64,000 nucleotides of DNA, from assembly GCA_022009815.1 (NCBI GenBank), contig CP091725.1, positions 2,721,567-2,785,566 on the forward strand, read 5' to 3'. The notes under the pieces are model-generated. The model ran no database searches, was not told the DNA's origin, and worked only from the letters and a program-made list of their open reading frames with translations. The first letter of the stretch is position 1, and the number at the start of each line of letters is the position of its first letter. This stretch comes from Bacteroidales bacterium. GTDB lineage: Bacteria; Bacteroidota; Bacteroidia; Bacteroidales; Muribaculaceae. The translations under genes were made by a program, and so were the position numbers. Positions 48,423 through 59,245 of this stretch are shown here, piece after piece.

Positions 48423-49820
48423 CTATTTTGTGATTTTCTCTATCTCCTCCAGACTCAAGCCCTTGGTCTCAGGCACCAACCGCCACACTATCAATATGTA
48501 GGGCACACACATCACTGCAAACAGCAGGAATGTGCCTGTAGGCGCAAGCGTGGAGAGCATCCACGGCGTCAGCTGTCCTATCAGATAGGTGCCCACCCAC
48601 AACGACAGTCCGGCAATCGACATTGCAAGTCCTCTGACCTTCGTGGGATACATCTCCGAGAGCAGCACCCACACCACGACACATATCGATATGGCACAGC
48701 AGAAAATATATGCCAGGAAAACCGTCAGCAAAGCCACCGGCGAGATACCGAGCGTCTGTCCGCACGCGAAATATGCAGCTATGAGCAACAGCGACACTAT
48801 CATACCGCCTACACCGTAGTAGACCAGTTTCTTGCGTCCCACTTTGTCAATAATCAGCAATGCCAGAATCGTTGTCAGCATATTGACCGAACCGACAAGC
48901 ACTTGGTAGAACAAGGAGTCGCCGCTCGACAGACCGCTGTCGCTGAAAATCGACGGGCCATAGTAAAGCACGGCATTGACTCCCATAAACTGTCCGAGAA
49001 TCGCTATGGCGACACCCACAATAACCATCTTGCGCACACTCTTCTGCGACAATTCGCGCCATTCTGTGCGCTTTTCCGCGCCAACAGACGCGCGTATGCC
49101 GGAAAGCTCTGTTTCCACATCAGTCCTGTTCTCATATATACGTCCTACAACTGCCATCGCCTCGTCCTCACGGCGCTTAAGCATCAGCCAACGAGGCGAT
49201 TCCGGAATGAAAAAGATTATCAGAAGAAACACGACAGCCGGCAATGTCTCCAAGCCGAGCATTCCTCTCCACGATTCAGATCCGAAAACCTTGACCACAA
49301 ACGAGCTGCCAGACAGCAATGCAGTATGCTCAAACTGCAGCAAAGCATAGTTTGCAATATAAGCACCTAAAAATCCGACCGTTATCGCCAACTGATACAG
49401 CGACACAAGCCGCCCGCGATGCTTCGGCACCGACATTTCCGAGATATACAACGGTGAAATCACAGAAACTATGCCTATGCCAACACCGCCGACTATGCGA
49501 TATGCTACCAACTCCGCGAACGTCGCCGAGACAGCGCAGCCAAACGCCGACACCGTGAACAGCACCGCCGACAGTATCATCGAACGCTTTCTTCCGATGC
49601 TGTCGCCAAGCATTCCAGCCACCGACACGCCAAAGATGCTGCCCACCAGAGCACAGCCCACATACCAGCCTTTCTGGAGTGCGTCCAAAGAGAACTGGCC
49701 CGCGACGGTGTCTATCGTCCCCGATATGACTGCCGTGTCATAGCCAAACAGGAAGCCGCCCACTGCCGCCACCACGGCGACAAACGCGACATACCTCATA
49801 TTTACCTTTCCTACGATCAT
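48423..49820 (-). CDS. sugar porter family MFS transporter
   Basis: A 465-aa, 12-helix major facilitator. Sugar-porter motifs are GGFLFGYDTAVISGTI in helix 1, DSIGRKRSMILSA after helix 2, YRIVGGVGIGIVSVISPLYI in helix 4, PESPRWLMLKRREDEAM closing the first half, IDKVGRKKLVYYG and VPETKGLSLEEIE at the end. Proton-coupled uptake of a monosaccharide or short sugar across the inner membrane is expected. It sits 19 bases after the DUF4434 gene and 23 before the epimerase gene, so the sugar it imports is probably the epimerase's substrate or a precursor. Confidence 0.92.
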   Translation of the reverse strand: MIVGKVNMRYVAFVAVVAAVGGFLFGYDTAVISGTIDTVAGQFSLDALQKGWYVGCALVGSIFGVSVAGMLGDSIGRKRSMILSAVLFTVSAFGCAVSATFAELVAYRIVGGVGIGIVSVISPLYISEMSVPKHRGRLVSLYQLAITVGFLGAYIANYALLQFEHTALLSGSSFVVKVFGSESWRGMLGLETLPAVVFLLIIFFIPESPRWLMLKRREDEAMAVVGRIYENRTDVETELSGIRASVGAEKRTEWRELSQKSVRKMVIVGVAIAILGQFMGVNAVLYYGPSIFSDSGLSSGDSLFYQVLVGSVNMLTTILALLIIDKVGRKKLVYYGVGGMIVSLLLIAAYFACGQTLGISPVALLTVFLAYIFCCAISICVVVWVLLSEMYPTKVRGLAMSIAGLSLWVGTYLIGQLTPWMLSTLAPTGTFLLFAVMCVPYILIVWRLVPETKGLSLEEIEKITK

Positions 49821-49838
49821 AATACATTGTTTAATGGT

Positions 49839-50903
49839 TTATTCTATGCCAAAATACTCTTTATACCGGTCATACAGATGCCCCGCCTGAAGATATGCCG
49901 ACTGAGGACTCATAAAATGAGAGAACTCAAACGTTATAGCCTTGTCGTATCCGGCACGCTTCGCCGCCTCAAGCTTCATACGCAACTTGTCAAACTTTAT
50001 CGGAAGAAACTTTATCGGCATGTCGCGGTCGAAGGTCTCTGCGTTTGTCCAGCACTTTATGCCGTAACGGTCGGCAAGCTTCTTGTTGACCTCAAAAAAT
50101 GCGTCAAGTTCATCGTAGTCGATATGCCCGTCCTGAAAGGCACATGCGTCAATCACATCGTGGATTCCGGAGAATATCTCATCCCACTCGCGTTCGTGCT
50201 CGGCAATCGTAACGGCATTCTCCTTTGTGATGGTCGACGACGACGCCATGACAGCCTTTTTGCCGTCAATCCACGGAGAGATAAACGTTGGCAAACCGCC
50301 CGAAACATCCTTGCACTGCTTGCCCAACGTATGGAATGCCGAGACAGCACCCTTTGTCTTTCTCGAAATCTCGGTGCTGACATACCATCCGCCGAAACTC
50401 TTATGCTTTGACCCATACTTATTCCACACCTCGTCGACAACAAACCGGTTGTGCTCCATCTCCATTGTCATGTCGCCGGTGTCCCAGTAAACACCCGAGT
50501 CATACAGTCCGAAATAGAACTTCATCCCATAACGGTCTGACAAACGCAGAAACAAGTCAAGCAAGTCGACCGAAGGCGCATAGCACCCTTTTCCCACCAG
50601 ATATGCCGAAGGATATGTGATAAACTTTCTGTATCCGCAACGAATCATTATAACGGTGTCGATCCCTATTGCCTTCATATAGCGGAAATCCGCGTCCCAC
50701 TCCTTCTCGCCCCAGTTCTGGTGCGGGATGTCGTGCGAAATCTCGTCCAGGAAAGTGCCGGTGATTCTAAGCGCATTGTTATTCACAGCAAGCAGCGGCA
50801 TGGCCTCGTCGCCAAGACCTACGCCAGCCTTCAAGCTTTGAGGCATCACACCAGCAACGCCCAATGCCGCCAAACTTTTTATAAAGGTTCTTCTATCAAG
50901 CAT
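49839..50903 (-). CDS. DUF4434 family exported protein (glycosidase-like TIM barrel)
   Basis: A 354-aa protein. The N-terminus MLDRRTFIKSLAALGVAGVM is a twin-arginine-type signal, so it may be exported folded. Typical DUF4434 stretches are ITGTFLDEISHDIPHQNW, KAIGIDTVIMIRCGYRKFIT, KFYFGLYDSGVYWDTGD and FGGWYVSTEIS with an acidic pair suited to catalysis. The family resembles glycoside hydrolase TIM barrels but has no settled activity that I know. Start set at 50903 because the signal begins there; an upstream ATG adds 11 residues without benefit. First gene of the minus-strand operon, divergent from the ROK gene. Confidence 0.82.
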   Translation of the reverse strand: MLDRRTFIKSLAALGVAGVMPQSLKAGVGLGDEAMPLLAVNNNALRITGTFLDEISHDIPHQNWGEKEWDADFRYMKAIGIDTVIMIRCGYRKFITYPSAYLVGKGCYAPSVDLLDLFLRLSDRYGMKFYFGLYDSGVYWDTGDMTMEMEHNRFVVDEVWNKYGSKHKSFGGWYVSTEISRKTKGAVSAFHTLGKQCKDVSGGLPTFISPWIDGKKAVMASSSTITKENAVTIAEHEREWDEIFSGIHDVIDACAFQDGHIDYDELDAFFEVNKKLADRYGIKCWTNAETFDRDMPIKFLPIKFDKLRMKLEAAKRAGYDKAITFEFSHFMSPQSAYLQAGHLYDRYKEYFGIE

Positions 50904-51097
50904 TTTTGTTAGTGCATTTGTTTTTTGGTTCCACAAAGGTAAATATTTTTATTATCTCTCCAAAGAATTCCGAAAAAAATTTTTATTAACTCCAATATTT
51001 TTTTAATTAAAAAAATTTGGTTATGCCGAATTTTTTTAATTTACTTTGTCGCAAGAAAAAAAGCAACGATTGACATAATACAATATTAATATAAAGA

Positions 51098-52304
51098 ATG
51101 ATTTCTAACCTAATACACGAAATAGGAAAAGGCACCAAAAACGCTGCGGTGAAGAAGCGCGTCATTTCATTTTTTATGAAAAACGGCTACTACACGCTGC
51201 CCGACTTGGCGAAATCGCTCGGATTGAGCATCCCGACAATCACGAAACTCGTGGAAGAATTTGTCGGAATGGGCATCATCGAGGAGCGCGGCAAGCTGGA
51301 GACAAACGGCGGACGCCATCCCGTGCTCTACGGATTGAACCCTGATTCATGCTATTTCGCAGGAGTAGACATCTGCAACGAGTCCGTAAGCATCGGACTT
51401 ATCGACTTCTGCGGCGACATGGTCGAGAAACAGACAGGCATTCCCTACAACTTCGAGAACACCCCTGCCGGGCTTGACCGTCTTTGCGAAATCATAAAAC
51501 ATTTTATCGACACTCTCGATGTTGACAAAAGCAACATCATCAACATAAACCTGAACATCTCCGGACGCGTAAATCCAAAATCAGGCTACAGCTACAGCCG
51601 TTTCAACTTTGAGGAGCAGTCGCTCGCCGATGTCTTGACACGGAAAATCGGAATCAAGTCGTGCATCGAGAACGACACCAGAGCAATGACTCTCGGAGAA
51701 TACACTTTCGGGAACTGCTCAAACGAAAAAAACGTAATCTTTGTCAACATCGGATGGGGACTCGGCATCGGAATGATTCTCGACGGTAAAATCTACCGTG
51801 GAAAGTCGGGATTCGCCGGAGAGTTGGGACACATGGTCACGTTCAACAACGAAATTATGTGCCACTGCGGAAAGAAAGGCTGTCTTGAGACCGAAGCCTC
51901 AGGCAACGCCCTGCACCGCAAACTGATAGAGCGTCTGAAAGCTGGCGAGAACTCAATCCTTGCAAAGAAATTCAAATCGGAGGGCGACGTGTCGCTCAAC
52001 GACATCATAAACGCCGTCAACCGAGAAGACCTCCTGTGCATCGAGCTTGTAGAAGGCATCGGACAGGTGCTCGGCAGATGGCTCGCCGGGCTGATCAACA
52101 TTTTCAACCCGGAGAAAGTGGTTATCGGGGGAAACCTCTCAATGACAGGCGACTACATCCTCCAACCGATAAACATTGGTGAGACGCTACTCCCTGAACC
52201 TTGTCAACGAAGACACAAAAATCGTGCTTTCACAACTTGGCGACCAGGTAGGACTGATAGGCGCATGCGCCAATGCCCGAATCAGAGCTTTCGACAACCA
52301 ATAA
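51098..52304 (+). CDS. ROK-family transcription regulator (frame broken near 52165)
   Basis: About 402 aa after lengthening ATAAACATTGG near 52165 by two A's, which restores LQPIKTLVRRYSLNLVNEDT and the tail VGLIGACANARIRAFDNQ. Residues 15-80 are a winged helix (YYTLPDLAKSLGLSIPTITK). The rest is a ROK sugar-kinase fold: VNIGWGLGIGMILDGKIYRG, GFAGELGHMVTF with the conserved histidine, the zinc motif CHCGKKGCLETEASG and VVIGGNLSM. ROK regulators of the NagC/Mlc type sense amino sugars or glucose. Placed between the divergent minus-strand operon and susC, it is the likely regulator of both. Confidence 0.88.
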
Positions 52305-52368
52305 GCAAGCCATTCCTCTCTGAGAATACTGATTAAAACATAAACAAACCAAGATAAAAAAACGAATA

Positions 52369-55300
52369 ATGAAGCTGAAAGATTTTTAAACGCCTCCATG
52401 ATTCTTGCATTTCTCGCCATGTCGCAAACGGCGCTTGCCCAAGCATTCACAGTGCAAGGCAGAGTCGTTGATGAAAGCGGAGAGCCGATGATCGGAGTCG
52501 CCGTCACAAACAAGGACGGCAACACGCTCGGCGTTACAGACGCAGACGGCAGATATTCAATTGAATTGAACTCTCCAACCCGACTGAAATTCACGTTTGT
52601 AGGTTCTGAGACGATAACAATCGATGCAAAGAAGGCAACACAAAAGGATATTGTCATGCGTCAGACGGCAACTGCCCTTGACGATGTGGTCGTTGTGGGA
52701 TACGGCACACAGAAAAAAATAAACCTTACCGGTGCCGTACAGAGCATCAACAGCAAGGACATCCTCAGAGCCAACGTCTCCAACGGCTCTTCTGCCCTCC
52801 AGGGCATCGTGCCGGGACTTACAGCAGTGCAGAGCTCCGGACAGCCTGGCAACGACCAGGCCTCTCTGAAACTCAGAGGACTGGGATCGCTCAACTCATC
52901 CACATCACCGCTCATTCTTATCGACGGCGTGGAAGGCGACTTCAACCGAATAGACCTCAACAGCATCGAGACGATATCAGTTCTTAAAGACGCCGCCTCT
53001 GCATCAATCTACGGTTCGCGCGCGTCAAACGGTGTAATCCTGATTACTACAAAACGCGGCTACGAAGGCAAACCGACAGTTACTTTCAACGGCTACGTAG
53101 GAATGAACACTCCCACCACCCTGCCAGAGCCGGCAACAGCCATCGAATATATGCAGGCTGTCGACGTTGCCCGTCAGAACGCTCTGCAGCAACCTCTTTA
53201 CACAAACGTAATCGACATTTACAAAAACGGTGGCGTTGACCAAATCAACTATTACGACACCGACTGGCGCAACGAAGTGATAAAAAGCTCGGCCCTCGTG
53301 CAAAACTACTCCGTAGGCGTCAGCGGAGGCAGCGAATTCATTAAAGTATTCGCCTCTGCCGGCTACTACTCTCAAGACGGTCTGATTGACAACAACAAGT
53401 TCTCACGCACATCATTGCGCTTGAACTCAGACATGAAAATCAACAAATGGGTGAAATTGGGAATCGACGCCAGCGTGCGCCAAGCCAATGCCACATCGCC
53501 CGTTATGGACTCCCCTGCCAACATCATCGGCAAAGCGTTGACAATGACACCTATCATGTCGGGAATCAACGCAGATGGAACATACGGATACGGCATCAAC
53601 GGCACAAACCCGATAGCGATGGTCAGAACCGGCTGCACATCAAACAGCACTGCTCCGGAATATATCATCAAGACATCGCTGACAATCACTCCGTTGAAGG
53701 GGCTTTCAATCTACGGCGCATACACATGGAAGCGCAACGACAGCGAGACAAACGCTTTCGTAAAGCCATACGACACGTATGAGAACGGCGCGTTCAAAGG
53801 TTCGTTCCCTACAACCGGATCATCGATGTCGGAGCAACGCACTAAAGAGGTGCGCAAGCAATACGACTTGATTGGAACATACGAAAACACTTTCGGCAAG
53901 AATTATCTTAAAGTACTGATGGGCTTCCAGTCGGAAGAGCTCAACTACACATACCTTGTTGCCGGTCGAAAGAATTATTATTACGACGGCTATCAAGACT
54001 TGAACAATGGCGACGCGGCGACAATGACAAACTCAAGCGCACGCCACGCATGGGCGATGCTCTCATACCTGTTCAGAGTAAACTATTCTTTCGACGACAG
54101 ATACCTGTTTGAGGTCAACGGACGCTACGACGGAACGTCGCGATTCATCGGCAACAACCGATGGGGTTTCTTCCCTTCTGTTTCTGCCGGATGGAGAATT
54201 TCTCAGGAGCCGTTCTGGGAATCAGCCAAAAACGTAATGGACAATTTCAAACTGAGAGCATCATACGGTCTGTTGGGCAACCAGGCGATAAGCAGCTACT
54301 ACCCTTATTCGGCATCCATCGGAAGTGCGACAGGCTATGGATACTGGTTTGACAAAGAGTTTTCTCCTGGCGTGGCACAGACTCAGCTTGCAAACCCTGA
54401 CATCACTTGGGAGAAATCACACCAGTTCGACATCGGCGTCGACTACGCTTTTCTGAAAAACAGATTGAGCGGTAGTTTCGACTATTACGTGCGCAACATC
54501 GACGAAATGCTGCAGCAATTCCCCGTGCCTCTGTTCGTAGGAATGACCTCTCCTTGGGAGAACGCCGGTTCGATGAGAAACAACGGTTGGGAATTCTCAA
54601 TCGCATGGCAAGACAGAATTGGCAATGTTGACTACTACATAAAGGGAAACATCTCTGATGTAAAAAACAAAGTGATCAACCTTTACGGCAAAGAATATAA
54701 AAGCGGAACCACACTGACCACCGAGGGCAAGCCTTACGGTTCGTGGTACGGATATGTAGCCGACGGATACTTCTCGTCGCGCGAAGAGATTGACGCATCG
54801 CCTGTGTATGGCGGCAACAAAGCCAACGTGGCTCCTGGCGACATTAAATATAAAGACATCTCCGGTCCTGACGGTGTGCCTGACGGCAAAATCGACAGCC
54901 ACGACCGCACAATCATCGGCAACCCGACTCCTCGCTACGAGTTCGGTCTGACTCTCGGTTTGCAATGGAAAGGAATCGACTTCTCAGCCTTCTTCCAGGG
55001 CGTAGGCAAAAAGGACGTATACTACTCCGGCGCCGGCGCAAGAGCGTTGTGTGGAAACTACACCATCTACAAATATCAGTTTGACTATTGGACTCCCGAA
55101 AACCCCGACGCCAAATTCCCGCGTCTGCTCGAGGATCCGAACGCGACAAACCCCAACAATATGATTTCCTCTTTCTGGGTAAAGAGCGGAGCATATTGCA
55201 GACTCAAGAACATCGTTCTCGGCTACACTCTGCCTTCTTCAATCACAAAGGCGGCACACATCTCAAAGCTGAGAGTCTATGCGAGCGCGCAGAACTTGTT

Positions 55301-55414
55301 TACTATAAAAGACAACTTCTACGAAGGCTTCGACCCGGAAACAGCGTAAGCTCAGGTGCAAGCCTCTACCCTCTCAACAAAACATTCGTGTTTGGCTTAA
55401 ATGTTGAATTCTAA
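52369..55414 (+). CDS. SusC-type TonB-dependent outer-membrane transporter (frame broken near 52378 and 55342)
   Basis: About 1015 aa after repair. Adding one A at CTGAAAGATTTTT joins the true start MKLKRFLNASMILAFL to the main frame. Adding one A at CCGGAAACAGCG joins FDPEN to SVSSGASLYPLNKTFVFGLN and the closing VEF. Signal peptide ends ALAQ. A carboxypeptidase-like regulatory domain spans about 30-105 (GRVVDESGEPMIGVAVTNKD), then the plug (DVVVVGYGTQKKINLTGAVQ, SPLILIDGVEGDFNRIDLNS, SASIYGSRASNGVILITTKR) and the 22-strand barrel. It imports oligosaccharides together with the SusD lipoprotein encoded next. Substrate not readable from SusC itself. Confidence 0.95.
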
Positions 55415-55427
55415 ACATCAAAAAACA

Positions 55428-57185
55428 ATGATTAAGACTTTATCAAAATATATTCTTGCATCTGCTGCCATCGCAGTCGTTGGATGCTCCGACTTCCTCG
55501 ACAAAGAGAATCCAGCCTACGACAATGTTGGATTCTACAAGTCGGAGGCGGGATTGAAAGAAGGTGTGACCGGCACTTATCAGAAGCTCTATTTCGACAT
55601 GAACTGGTCTGTCCCGGCATGCATCGTGCTCGACCACTACACAGCCTACGGACTTGAGCAGGACGAAAACAAGAGCATCGGCGCGGGCGGAGCGTTGAAC
55701 CCCGACAATGTCAAAATCCAAGCATTCTGGTCTGGAGAATACGGCATAATCGCACGCGCCAACTCTGTGATTTCAGGTGCTGAATCGTCAATCGAAACTA
55801 TGTCGGACAAGGCAAAGCAATATTATGCCGAAGCCCGCGTGCTCCGCGCTTATGCCTACTATAATCTGATTTCAGCCTATGGCGATGTGCCTTTCTTCAC
55901 CGCGCCCGTGACCATCGAGCAGTATAAAGAAGGACGCACACCAAAAGGTGAAATCATCGACTTCCTGACAAAAGACCTCAACGATGCCGCCAACAGTCTG
56001 CCTTGGACGGCAACAGAACGCGGACGTGTTGACAAATCTGTGGCTTACGGTCTGATTTCACGCATCTGCCTGTTTGCAGGAAGTTTCAACGTTGACAACA
56101 AAGGACAGGATTATTTCCGTCAAGCCGCCGAAGCTGCCTCGAAAGTGATTGGCAAACGCCATCTTGCAAAGAAATTCGACGATTTGTTCAACCTTACAGG
56201 ACAGGCTAAAAGCGACGTGAGAGACGAATGCCTTTGGGAGCTGATGTACTCCACTTCCGGATCAAAGAAACTGCACACTGTGGGCTATGGCCATTCTTCA
56301 CGCAACTATGGCTCTTCTGTGCGTTTCCCGAGCAGCATTATCGCCGACACCTATGAATGTATTGACGGCAAACGCATCGACGAGTCGCCACTCTACGATC
56401 CTAAGCACCCGACCAAGAACCGCGACCCTCGGTTCAATGCGACTCTTGCAGGACACATGGATACGGTATATTACACCAACACCGACGGCAACAATCCGCT
56501 GAAATGCGTTATCAACATCTACGATTCGAAAACGAGCTTCTACCCACGCCGCAACAAATGGTATACAGCCAACAACGTCGATGTGACAGGAACAAGCCCG
56601 TCGCTCGTAAACAACGGTGTGGGATATGTGTGGCGCAAATATGCAAACGAGACAACAGAACAGCTGATGAGCTCTTCGTCAAACCTTATCCTAATGCGCT
56701 ATGCCGAGATTTTGCTCAACTACGCCGAAGCGAAGATTGAACTCGGAGAATTGGACGAATCGGTCTACAATGCCATCAACGAGATACGCAAACGCGCCGG
56801 AATGCCGGAAGTTTCAGCCGACAGAATAGGAAATGTCAACAAAATGAGACAGCTGGTGCGCCGCGAGCGCAAAGTGGAATTCGTACTTGAAGGACTGCTG
56901 TTTGTCGACGTGCGCCGCTGGGGCATCGGCGACCTGCTCAACGAGCATCCCTCCTACGGACAGCCATTGCCTGAAATCCGCTACGAGGGCTTGTCGGCCA
57001 CCGACATTCCAAGCTTCAAGACTTCCGACCGCCACGACCTCAACGACATTCCGTCGTATGAAGCCTACAAGGAGAAACTCCGCGTGCGCGACAAGAACAG
57101 ATTTTGGGCTCCGCAATTCACTTGGTGGCCAATTCCTCGCCTCGAGACCGACCGCGACCCGAATCTTACCAACCCTGACTATTAA
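55428..57185 (+). CDS. SusD/RagB-type surface glycan-binding lipoprotein
   Basis: A 585-aa lipoprotein (lipobox AVVGCSD at about residue 19). SusD hallmarks are FLDKENPAYDNVGFYKSEAG, a TPR-rich fold with AEARVLRAYAYYNLISAYGD, NLILMRYAEILLNYAEAKIE, AINEIRKRAGMPEV and RRERKVEFVLEGLLFVDVRR, and the closing WAPQFTWWPIPRLETDRDPN. It forms the lid on the preceding SusC. Starts 13 bases after the SusC stop. No frame break. Confidence 0.95.
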   Translation: MIKTLSKYILASAAIAVVGCSDFLDKENPAYDNVGFYKSEAGLKEGVTGTYQKLYFDMNWSVPACIVLDHYTAYGLEQDENKSIGAGGALNPDNVKIQAFWSGEYGIIARANSVISGAESSIETMSDKAKQYYAEARVLRAYAYYNLISAYGDVPFFTAPVTIEQYKEGRTPKGEIIDFLTKDLNDAANSLPWTATERGRVDKSVAYGLISRICLFAGSFNVDNKGQDYFRQAAEAASKVIGKRHLAKKFDDLFNLTGQAKSDVRDECLWELMYSTSGSKKLHTVGYGHSSRNYGSSVRFPSSIIADTYECIDGKRIDESPLYDPKHPTKNRDPRFNATLAGHMDTVYYTNTDGNNPLKCVINIYDSKTSFYPRRNKWYTANNVDVTGTSPSLVNNGVGYVWRKYANETTEQLMSSSSNLILMRYAEILLNYAEAKIELGELDESVYNAINEIRKRAGMPEVSADRIGNVNKMRQLVRRERKVEFVLEGLLFVDVRRWGIGDLLNEHPSYGQPLPEIRYEGLSATDIPSFKTSDRHDLNDIPSYEAYKEKLRVRDKNRFWAPQFTWWPIPRLETDRDPNLTNPDY

Positions 57186-57206
57186 CAGAAACTACAGAAT
57201 ACTACA

Positions 57207-59243
57207 ATGACATACAAACTTGTCATATCAGCAATCATAGCATCTTCCCTGTCTGCTCTGCCAGCCATTGCCAAAACTTCTGTGACCAAAGGCAACGGAA
57301 CAGTACGCATCGCCAACGAACATGTCGCTATGGAATTTGCCGACAACGGCTCTTTCGACATCGTTTCAATGAAATTCGCAGGAACGGAAATGGCAAAGCC
57401 AGGCGACAACAGACAGCCATGGAGCCTGACATATCTTGGCGAACAGGGAGAAACGCCGACCATCGAGCCCCGCTATGCCGTTTACCACGGCTGGAGGGAG
57501 GAAGACTGCGACACGTCGAAAGCTATTGTATTCTCGTGGCACACACGCCTCAAATACGACGGTAACAACTACCCCGTGGAGATGCGCGTGTCGCTCGACG
57601 ACAATGCCGACCTTCTGCGTTGGAATCTGTCGGCTAACGTGCCTGACAATTGGACTATAACCAATTTCGTATTTCCAAACATCGCCATCGACTCCCCTGT
57701 AGAGGGCAAGGTGATCACACCCGGCGGATGGGGAAATGAATATGCTCTGAAAGAGAACGGCGACTACGAAGCCAACTATCCTTCATGGAACGCGTCGATG
57801 CAGATGATCATGCTCGACTCTAAGAAGGGTACGTTCTACTTCTCGCCCGAAGACCGCAACGCCTGCGGAAAGATGATGCGCATCCGCGAAAAAGACGGTG
57901 CCGTCAGCTTCCGCACAGAGGTGGCGGCATCATACGGATGGACCGACAAGGCATCTCATAGATTCAATGTGCCTTGGACCACGGTTACTGGAACAACCGC
58001 CGGCGGATGGAGCGAGGCTGCCGTTAAATGGTACCGCCCGTTCGCACTCTCGACGCCATGGGGCAGCAAAACGTTGAAGGAACGCAACATCCCCGAATGG
58101 CTGGAGAAGAAAGATCTGTGGATGCGCGCCAAATATCTTGGCGACACAACGGTGGTCGCTGTCAACAAGGCTATCGACTATTTCGGCGGCAGCATCTGCT
58201 TTCATTGGTACTTCTGGCACCACCACAGCTACGACTCCCACTATCCCGACTATTTCCCGGCAAACCCGAAATTCGAGCCTATAGTACGGCAAGTGAGAAA
58301 CCGCGGATGCCAGGTGCTTCCTTACATCAACGGACGCCTTTGGGACCCCGGAACGGAGAGCTATGCTGCCCGCAATGGCAAAGATGCCTCTTGCCGACGC
58401 CCTGACGGTGCGCTCTACACTGAGGTGTATCCCACTTCAATTGTTCCTAACACCGTGACTTGCCCGTCGTCTCCAATTTGGAAAAACATCATTCTTGAAC
58501 TGGCCGACAGCATACAGGACCGCCTGCACACCAACGGTCTCTACATTGACCAGGTGGCAGCAGCCGCACCCTACCCCTGCTATGCCAGCAACCACAACCA
58601 TCCGAAGGGAGGAGGCGAGTTCTGGTACAACTCTTACCGCGACATGATGGCTGAATTGCGCGAAAGCCACCTGCGTAAAGACAACATCGTGTTTTCGGAA
58701 GAGAATGCCGAATGCTACATCCCTTGCTTCGACATTCTGCTGACTGTCAACACTCCGCACAACCCCGACTGCCGAATCGTTCCGCTGTTCCCGCTGATTT
58801 ATTCCGACAGAGTGCTTACGTGCGCTTATACGTATTCGCCATACACCGATGTGACAAAAGGCGAATTCCGCTATCAGAACATGCAATGCTTCCTCTACGG
58901 CTCCCAGCTCGGCTGGGTCGACCCTCGCCTGCTCTGGGTAAACGAGAAGTCGAAGTACGAGGCAGTATTCCTGCGCAATCTGACAAACTTGCGCAAGAAG
59001 CAGCACGATGTGTTTACCGGCGGACGCTATATCGCTGAGGTGATTCCTACAGGCGACAACCCAATCGTCGATGTCCACACCTTCGGCAAGGACTATGTCG
59101 TAAAAGGCGCAATCTGGGAGAGTCCTAAAGGAAAGCGCGTCATGTATGTTGTCAACAGCGACAGTGTGCGGCACACGGTGACTTTGCCCGATGGAAAGTC
59201 GTTGACCATTGAACCGATTACTGGAAAAAGAATAAACTTGTAG
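57207..59243 (+). CDS. DUF6259-type putative glycoside hydrolase
   Basis: A 678-aa exported protein (signal ending ALPAIA). Residues 30-270 are a beta-rich N-terminal domain (VRIANEHVAMEFADNGSFDI, IDSPVEGKVITPGGWGNEYA). The middle is a TIM-barrel-like domain (IDYFGGSICFHWYFWHHHSY, CQVLPYINGRLWDPGTESY, LHTNGLYIDQVAAAAPYPCY, KDNIVFSEENAECYIPCFDI). GLYIDQVAAA and the FSEENAECY segment contain acidic residues at strand ends, suited to nucleophile and acid/base roles. A beta domain ends the protein. It matches the DUF6259 group, whose activity I do not know to be proven. Starts 21 bases after susD, so it belongs to the same operon. Confidence 0.78.
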   Translation: MTYKLVISAIIASSLSALPAIAKTSVTKGNGTVRIANEHVAMEFADNGSFDIVSMKFAGTEMAKPGDNRQPWSLTYLGEQGETPTIEPRYAVYHGWREEDCDTSKAIVFSWHTRLKYDGNNYPVEMRVSLDDNADLLRWNLSANVPDNWTITNFVFPNIAIDSPVEGKVITPGGWGNEYALKENGDYEANYPSWNASMQMIMLDSKKGTFYFSPEDRNACGKMMRIREKDGAVSFRTEVAASYGWTDKASHRFNVPWTTVTGTTAGGWSEAAVKWYRPFALSTPWGSKTLKERNIPEWLEKKDLWMRAKYLGDTTVVAVNKAIDYFGGSICFHWYFWHHHSYDSHYPDYFPANPKFEPIVRQVRNRGCQVLPYINGRLWDPGTESYAARNGKDASCRRPDGALYTEVYPTSIVPNTVTCPSSPIWKNIILELADSIQDRLHTNGLYIDQVAAAAPYPCYASNHNHPKGGGEFWYNSYRDMMAELRESHLRKDNIVFSEENAECYIPCFDILLTVNTPHNPDCRIVPLFPLIYSDRVLTCAYTYSPYTDVTKGEFRYQNMQCFLYGSQLGWVDPRLLWVNEKSKYEAVFLRNLTNLRKKQHDVFTGGRYIAEVIPTGDNPIVDVHTFGKDYVVKGAIWESPKGKRVMYVVNSDSVRHTVTLPDGKSLTIEPITGKRINL

Positions 59244-59245
59244 CA

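Noticed and set aside
48414..49370. 318-codon plus-strand ORF opposite the sugar porter
   Set aside because: Antisense shadow; the minus-strand MFS protein is fully recognisable over the same bases.
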